DNA of 64,000 nt from NCBI GenBank assembly GCA_017893485.1, contig CM030364.1:250657731-250721730 (forward strand), written 5' to 3'. Under the pieces are notes generated by a model. It searched no databases. It was given only the letters and a program-made list of their open reading frames with translations, and was not told where the DNA came from. A program made the position numbers and the translations under genes. Each line of letters opens with the position of its first letter. The first letter of the stretch is position 1. The DNA comes from Hemerocallis citrina. Taxonomy: Eukaryota; Streptophyta; Magnoliopsida; Asparagales; Asphodelaceae. Positions 60,766-64,000 of this stretch are shown here, one piece after another.

Positions 60766-61763
60766 AGATCTCTTTCTCTCAAGTGGATCAGACCAAGTGT
60801 TTCCGAGTAAGCAAGATCGTTCCTCTTCAACTTAAAGAGCAACTCATTGCCTGTATAAGGAGGAATCAGGACATATTCGCCTAAACCGCAGCCGACATGC
60901 TGGGAATATTTGGAGATCTAATCATGCACCACCTTAGCATATGTCCGGATGCCAAGCCCATCTAACAAAGACACCGCAAGTTTGCTCCTGAAAGACTGCA
61001 GGCAGTCAAAGAAGAAGTCGACAAACTCCTAGCCGCACACTTCATCCAATAAGTTAGCTACCTTGAGTGGCTAGCAAGAAATCTACAAACTAAGGATTTC
61101 GTCAATTATGACAACGGAACATGGTTCACTGGAAAAGGATTTTGTCAATTCTGCACCAATTTGGAGATCACTCAAGCTTCTCCACCATCTGACATCCACA
61201 AACTAATGGCCAAGTTAAAAAAATTCTAACCAACATATTCTAGATGGCCTAAAAAAAGGCTAGGCGAAGCTGCAAGGGGATTGTAGGTCGAAGAATTACC
61301 ACGCGTATTACAGAACCACAAAGCAAACCCCAACTAAAGAATCACCGTTCGACCTCGTTTACGGCTCAGAAGCACTCATCCCCTTGGAAGTCAGATTACC
61401 ATCCCCTATTTCCTCTTGTTTAATAGAGAACAAAACTCCAACAATCTTCGAGCCAATCTCGATATCGTTGAAGCGGTACGGAAAAAATTAGCTATACGGA
61501 GGAAAATTTACCAACAAAGGGTCGAGAAGTTCTACAACAAAAAAGTTTGCCCCACTTATCTAAAAGATGGGGATCTTGTCTTGCGAGAACTCGAAATCTC
61601 TGACCCGCGAAGGAAGGGAAAGCTTGCTCCCAACTGTGAGGGGTTGTACAAGTTCTTCCAAGTGGTCTGCCCAGGGGCATATTGAGTTGAAGACCTTGGG
61701 GGGAAGAAGATACCAAGAACCTGGAATGTCGAGAACCTTATGAAGTACAATGAGGAAGTCTAA
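60766..61763 (+). pseudogene. RT start fused by deletion to integrase C-terminus, element 3
   Basis: RT begins FAPERLQAVKEEVDKLLAAH and stops near 61080 at the YLEWLA segment. The next recognisable codons are integrase core, YDNGTWFTGKGFCQF (ITDNGTQFAGKNF elsewhere). The integrase C-terminus is NNLRANLDIVEAVRKKLAIR, RVEKFYNKKVCPTYLKDGDL and WNVENLMKYNEEV, closing at TAA 61761-61763. Several stops occur. Confidence 0.8.
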
Positions 61764-61796
61764 AATGTCCTCTCTTAATAGTAAACTTTCTTAACT

Positions 61797-61925
61797 TGTA
61801 ATAAAGGTCAGCCACTAGAGCAGCCATTTAGTTTTATTTTTCAATAAAGACCACTTTCGCTACTGGTCATGTAATAAAGGCCAACCACTAGAGCAGTCGT
61901 TTTAGTTTTATTTTATCAATAAAAT
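61797..61925 (+). repeat. ~65-bp tandem duplication after integrase, element 3
   Basis: GTAATAAAGGTCAGCCACTA and GTAATAAAGGCCAACCACTA each begin a unit ending in a TTTTATTTTnnTCAATAAA stretch, so two potential polyadenylation signals are present. Confidence 0.75.
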
Positions 61926-61989
61926 TAGTCATTTATACTTTCAAAGATTTTGTACAATTCTCTAGATGCAAATAATGAGTTAAATGTTA

Positions 61990-62620
61990 AGCTTATTCCT
62001 AGAAATGGCACAAAAAACTCATTAAAAGCTCCTTATAAGATGAGTTTGGAGTCCCTACGCATGGCTTGGAGTTGGTCTAGCAACTTGCAGCAAAGCAAGT
62101 TTAGAGCTCAACTCGCCATTTACATACTCCTGCAACTCGTCAAAACCTTCAACAACTATTTCGGAGTCCATACCCATGGTTCGGAGTTGCTCTAGCAACC
62201 TGCAATCAAGCACATTCAGAGCTTAATTCTCCATTCGATCTGCTCCTGCAACGTGTTAAACCCCAAAACAACAAGTTTGGAATCCATACCCATGGCTCGG
62301 AGTTGCTTTAGCAACCTGCGAACAAGCATGTTCAGAGCTCAACTCACCATTCGACATGTTCTCGAAACTTGTTAAAACCCCTTAAAGAAAGATTAGAGGT
62401 CTATAATTGTGGATTGCAGTTGCTCCACCAAACCTACAAATAAGCAAGTTTGGAGGTCAAAACACCACTCGAGGTGACTCTCACAATTCGTTGGAGGATC
62501 CATACAACAAGTTCAGAGTCTAACTCTTTTCTAGAGTCGTGCCTACAATTAGCTAAACACCCATACAGCAAGTTCAGATGTCCAAGTCTTCCCTAGAGTT
62601 GCTCCTATAACTAGCTATGT
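61990..62620 (+). repeat. ~116-bp tandem repeats, four to five copies
   Basis: ATGGCTCGGAGTTGCT or a near copy occurs at about 62062, 62177, 62293 and 62409, 115-116 bp apart, each with AGCAACCTGC, AAGCA..TTCAGAGCTCAACTC and CAACTCGT motifs; later copies decay. It takes the same place as the tandem arrays of element 2, between integrase and the antisense gene. Confidence 0.8.
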
Positions 62621-63267
62621 ACAAAACAGATAAATTTCAACTCCGTCAAGCGCTCCACACACAGCTCGAGCTCCATCGACAATTCGTTAACCCCAACTAA
62701 CGAGTTCGACGCCTTCCTCACTGCTCGAACTCCATCGAAAACTCCTTAACATCAAACAACGAGTTCGATACCTTGTTCTTTATAAGAGCTCTGTCAACGA
62801 CTCATCATCTTCATACAATGAATTACACAACAAGGATCGAACATATAAAAGAGTTCTTCATTGCACAAACAACAAGTTTCTCTACAATCGCAATATTATC
62901 ACTACCAAAATTTACAAGTACAAACTATGAATTCTGTTACAATTGCCAAATTATAATGAGTCTGCAACTTCAAATAAAAGAATCACTACAAAAGTTTGCC
63001 GGAATGTTGAGTGGCATAGTAGTCTTGTTAGATGATCTTCAGACCATCCTTTCGACTGCGTGGGCGAAGAATGTTCCTCATAAGGGACACAAGCCTCCTC
63101 GCGGGCTTTTTGGTGGACACCACCTTTCCAAGGATTTTTGGTGGACACCACCTTTCAAGGGCTGCTTGAACCTTTGACAGGAAGTGCCAATCCCATGAAC
63201 TGAGTCTAGGGACCATGGCCCGACACACCCGACTCTCCATGGGAAGAAGCCAAACTTGACAATGTGG
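62621..63267 (+). other. Spacer of element 3 without recognised gene
   Basis: Continues with decayed AACTCCATCGA..AACTCGTTAACCCC repeats to about 62790. It then becomes non-repetitive apart from a 20-bp duplication (CACCTTTCCAAGG / TTTTTGGTGGACAC) at 63107-63160. Confidence 0.45.
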
Positions 63268-63730
63268 TCACCCCACTCTGAGCAACACCAGGATGACAAG
63301 GGGCCACCCTTTCATTTGGGCCTGCTCCTCTAACAGTCGACCCTGTCCACTAACTGTTGCACCCTTTCTATCACTAGCAGTATGTGAAGTGCTAACCGTG
63401 CATAGCCCCCCAAGCATCACTTGGAAACGGTATATCTCCAAATCCTTATCAATAAGAACTTCTCTAAGAAGAGCATACTCCCCAACACTGTTTGTTGTCA
63501 CTTTGGGGAGCAAGGACATACCGGCGAGACGATCAACACGCAAAAGGGTTAACTCAAAATCCTTCTCAACTAGCACTAACTTAAGACAAACTGTCTCCAA
63601 ACACTTGTCCTCTGACTAATCATGCAAGTGGTCAAGCGTTAACTCTGTTATGTGCAACCTCTTTCGTAGCTGCTCAACCTCATCGCCTCAGGACTTCTCC
63701 ACCGCTTCAGCAATTATCTGCCAACGAGAA
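63268..63730 (-). pseudogene. Antisense coiled-coil ORF of element 3
   Basis: The minus strand from about 63730 reads in one frame EAVEKS, stop, GDEVEQLRKRLHITELTLDH, a stop and SEDKCLETVCLKLVLVEKDF. It then stays open through GEYALLREVLIDKDLEIYRF and QVMLGGLCTVSTSH to a stop at 63268. The helix LLREVLIDKDLEIYRFQVML resembles FLREAVVEKELEIRRLKLVL in the last antisense exon of element 2. The position, antisense to pol and beyond the tandem array, is the same. Two stops mark decay; upstream exons lie outside the window. Confidence 0.6.
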
Positions 63731-64000
63731 GGACCAAAGAGTTACCTCAACATCAACAAGACAAGGGATACAGTCACAAAAGAGATAAACAACAACACGT
63801 CGCAACCAAGAGTCATTCAAAGTACTCTGAAACAATACACAACTGTTGATAAAGCAAGAAAGCATTTTTTTTTTCATCTACTAAAAGGAAGATACAACAG
63901 TGCGAGGGTCAGGCCGCAATATGGCATCATATAAAAAACGAAAACAAAAGCAACTGAAAAATACGGAGGATGAATCAAGCATCCACCTGCTTCGGCTGAA
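63731..64000 (-). other. Probable continuation of the element 3 antisense region
   Basis: AT-rich, intron-like on the minus strand, with a poly-T/A tract near 63865. No exon could be delimited before the window ends. Confidence 0.35.

Larger units (their letters stand above)
58074..64000 (+). mobile_element. Internally deleted Tat-lineage retrotransposon, element 3 (3' end outside window)
   Basis: A plus-strand element has a 5' LTR ending at 58508, a primer site, gag, a partial protease and the start of RT. A deletion near 61080 then removes most of RT, both RNase H domains and the integrase N-terminus. Next come the integrase C-terminus (to 61763), a 116-bp tandem array, and an antisense coiled-coil ORF at 63268-63730 like that of element 2. 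Order and domains match elements 1 and 2 at a greater distance. The left LTR border is approximate and no 3' LTR lies in the window. Confidence 0.85.

Overview
The window is nuclear DNA of a flowering plant with a repeat-rich genome. The evidence is a spliced host gene with large introns and the kinds of mobile DNA present: Tat-lineage and chromodomain Ty3/gypsy elements, Ty1/copia, an RTE-type LINE, CACTA, PIF/Harbinger, hAT, Stowaway/mariner and Helitron-like sequences. No bacterial, organellar, rRNA or CRISPR features were seen. A eudicot seems likely, but the species cannot be fixed from the sequence alone.

Layout. (1) 1-5967: the 5' two thirds of a Tat-lineage Ty3/gypsy retrotransposon on the minus strand (element 1); its 3' end lies beyond base 1. 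(2) 7169-30312: a CACTA-type DNA transposon bounded by CACTAC/GTAGTG ends and a perfect 3-bp CAG target duplication. It has no visible transposase but carries splice-flanked exon fragments that look like captured host genes: a B3 DNA-binding domain, an N-terminal membrane exon, and an RRM-like exon. Two retrotransposons are nested inside it. One is a complete 14.5-kb Tat element (element 2, 7458-21936, 5-bp duplication ATATG). The other is a 4.2-kb internally deleted chromovirus (23939-28171). (3) 31955-34907: a foldback DNA element built of short palindromes, followed by a Helitron-like unit with a G-box cluster. (4) 36460-56526: the one clear host gene, a four-exon ARGLU1-like (arginine- and glutamate-rich protein 1) gene on the plus strand. 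Its 15.4-kb second intron is packed with transposons, including a head-to-head pair of copia remnants split by an RTE LINE. (5) 57556-57780: a last-exon fragment of an RRP42-like exosome subunit, minus strand, with a frameshift near its end. (6) about 58070-64000: a third, more diverged and internally deleted Tat element on the plus strand (element 3), running off the window.

How the parts fit. The three Tat elements share gag, protease, RT, a normal and an archaeal-type RNase H, and integrase, except where deleted. Elements 2 and 3 also share an unusual downstream half: tandem-repeat spacers and a gene on the opposite strand to gag-pol. In element 2 this antisense gene has two plausible introns, a domain matching the family called 'putative gypsy type transposon' (Transposase_28), coiled-coil tails, and its own promoter-like region (TGACGTCA, hairpin, TATA-like). 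It is the best candidate for an under-described system here. All three Tat elements look defective through nonsense codons, frameshifts or deletions. A TAG between the archaeal RNase H and integrase is shared by elements 1 and 2.
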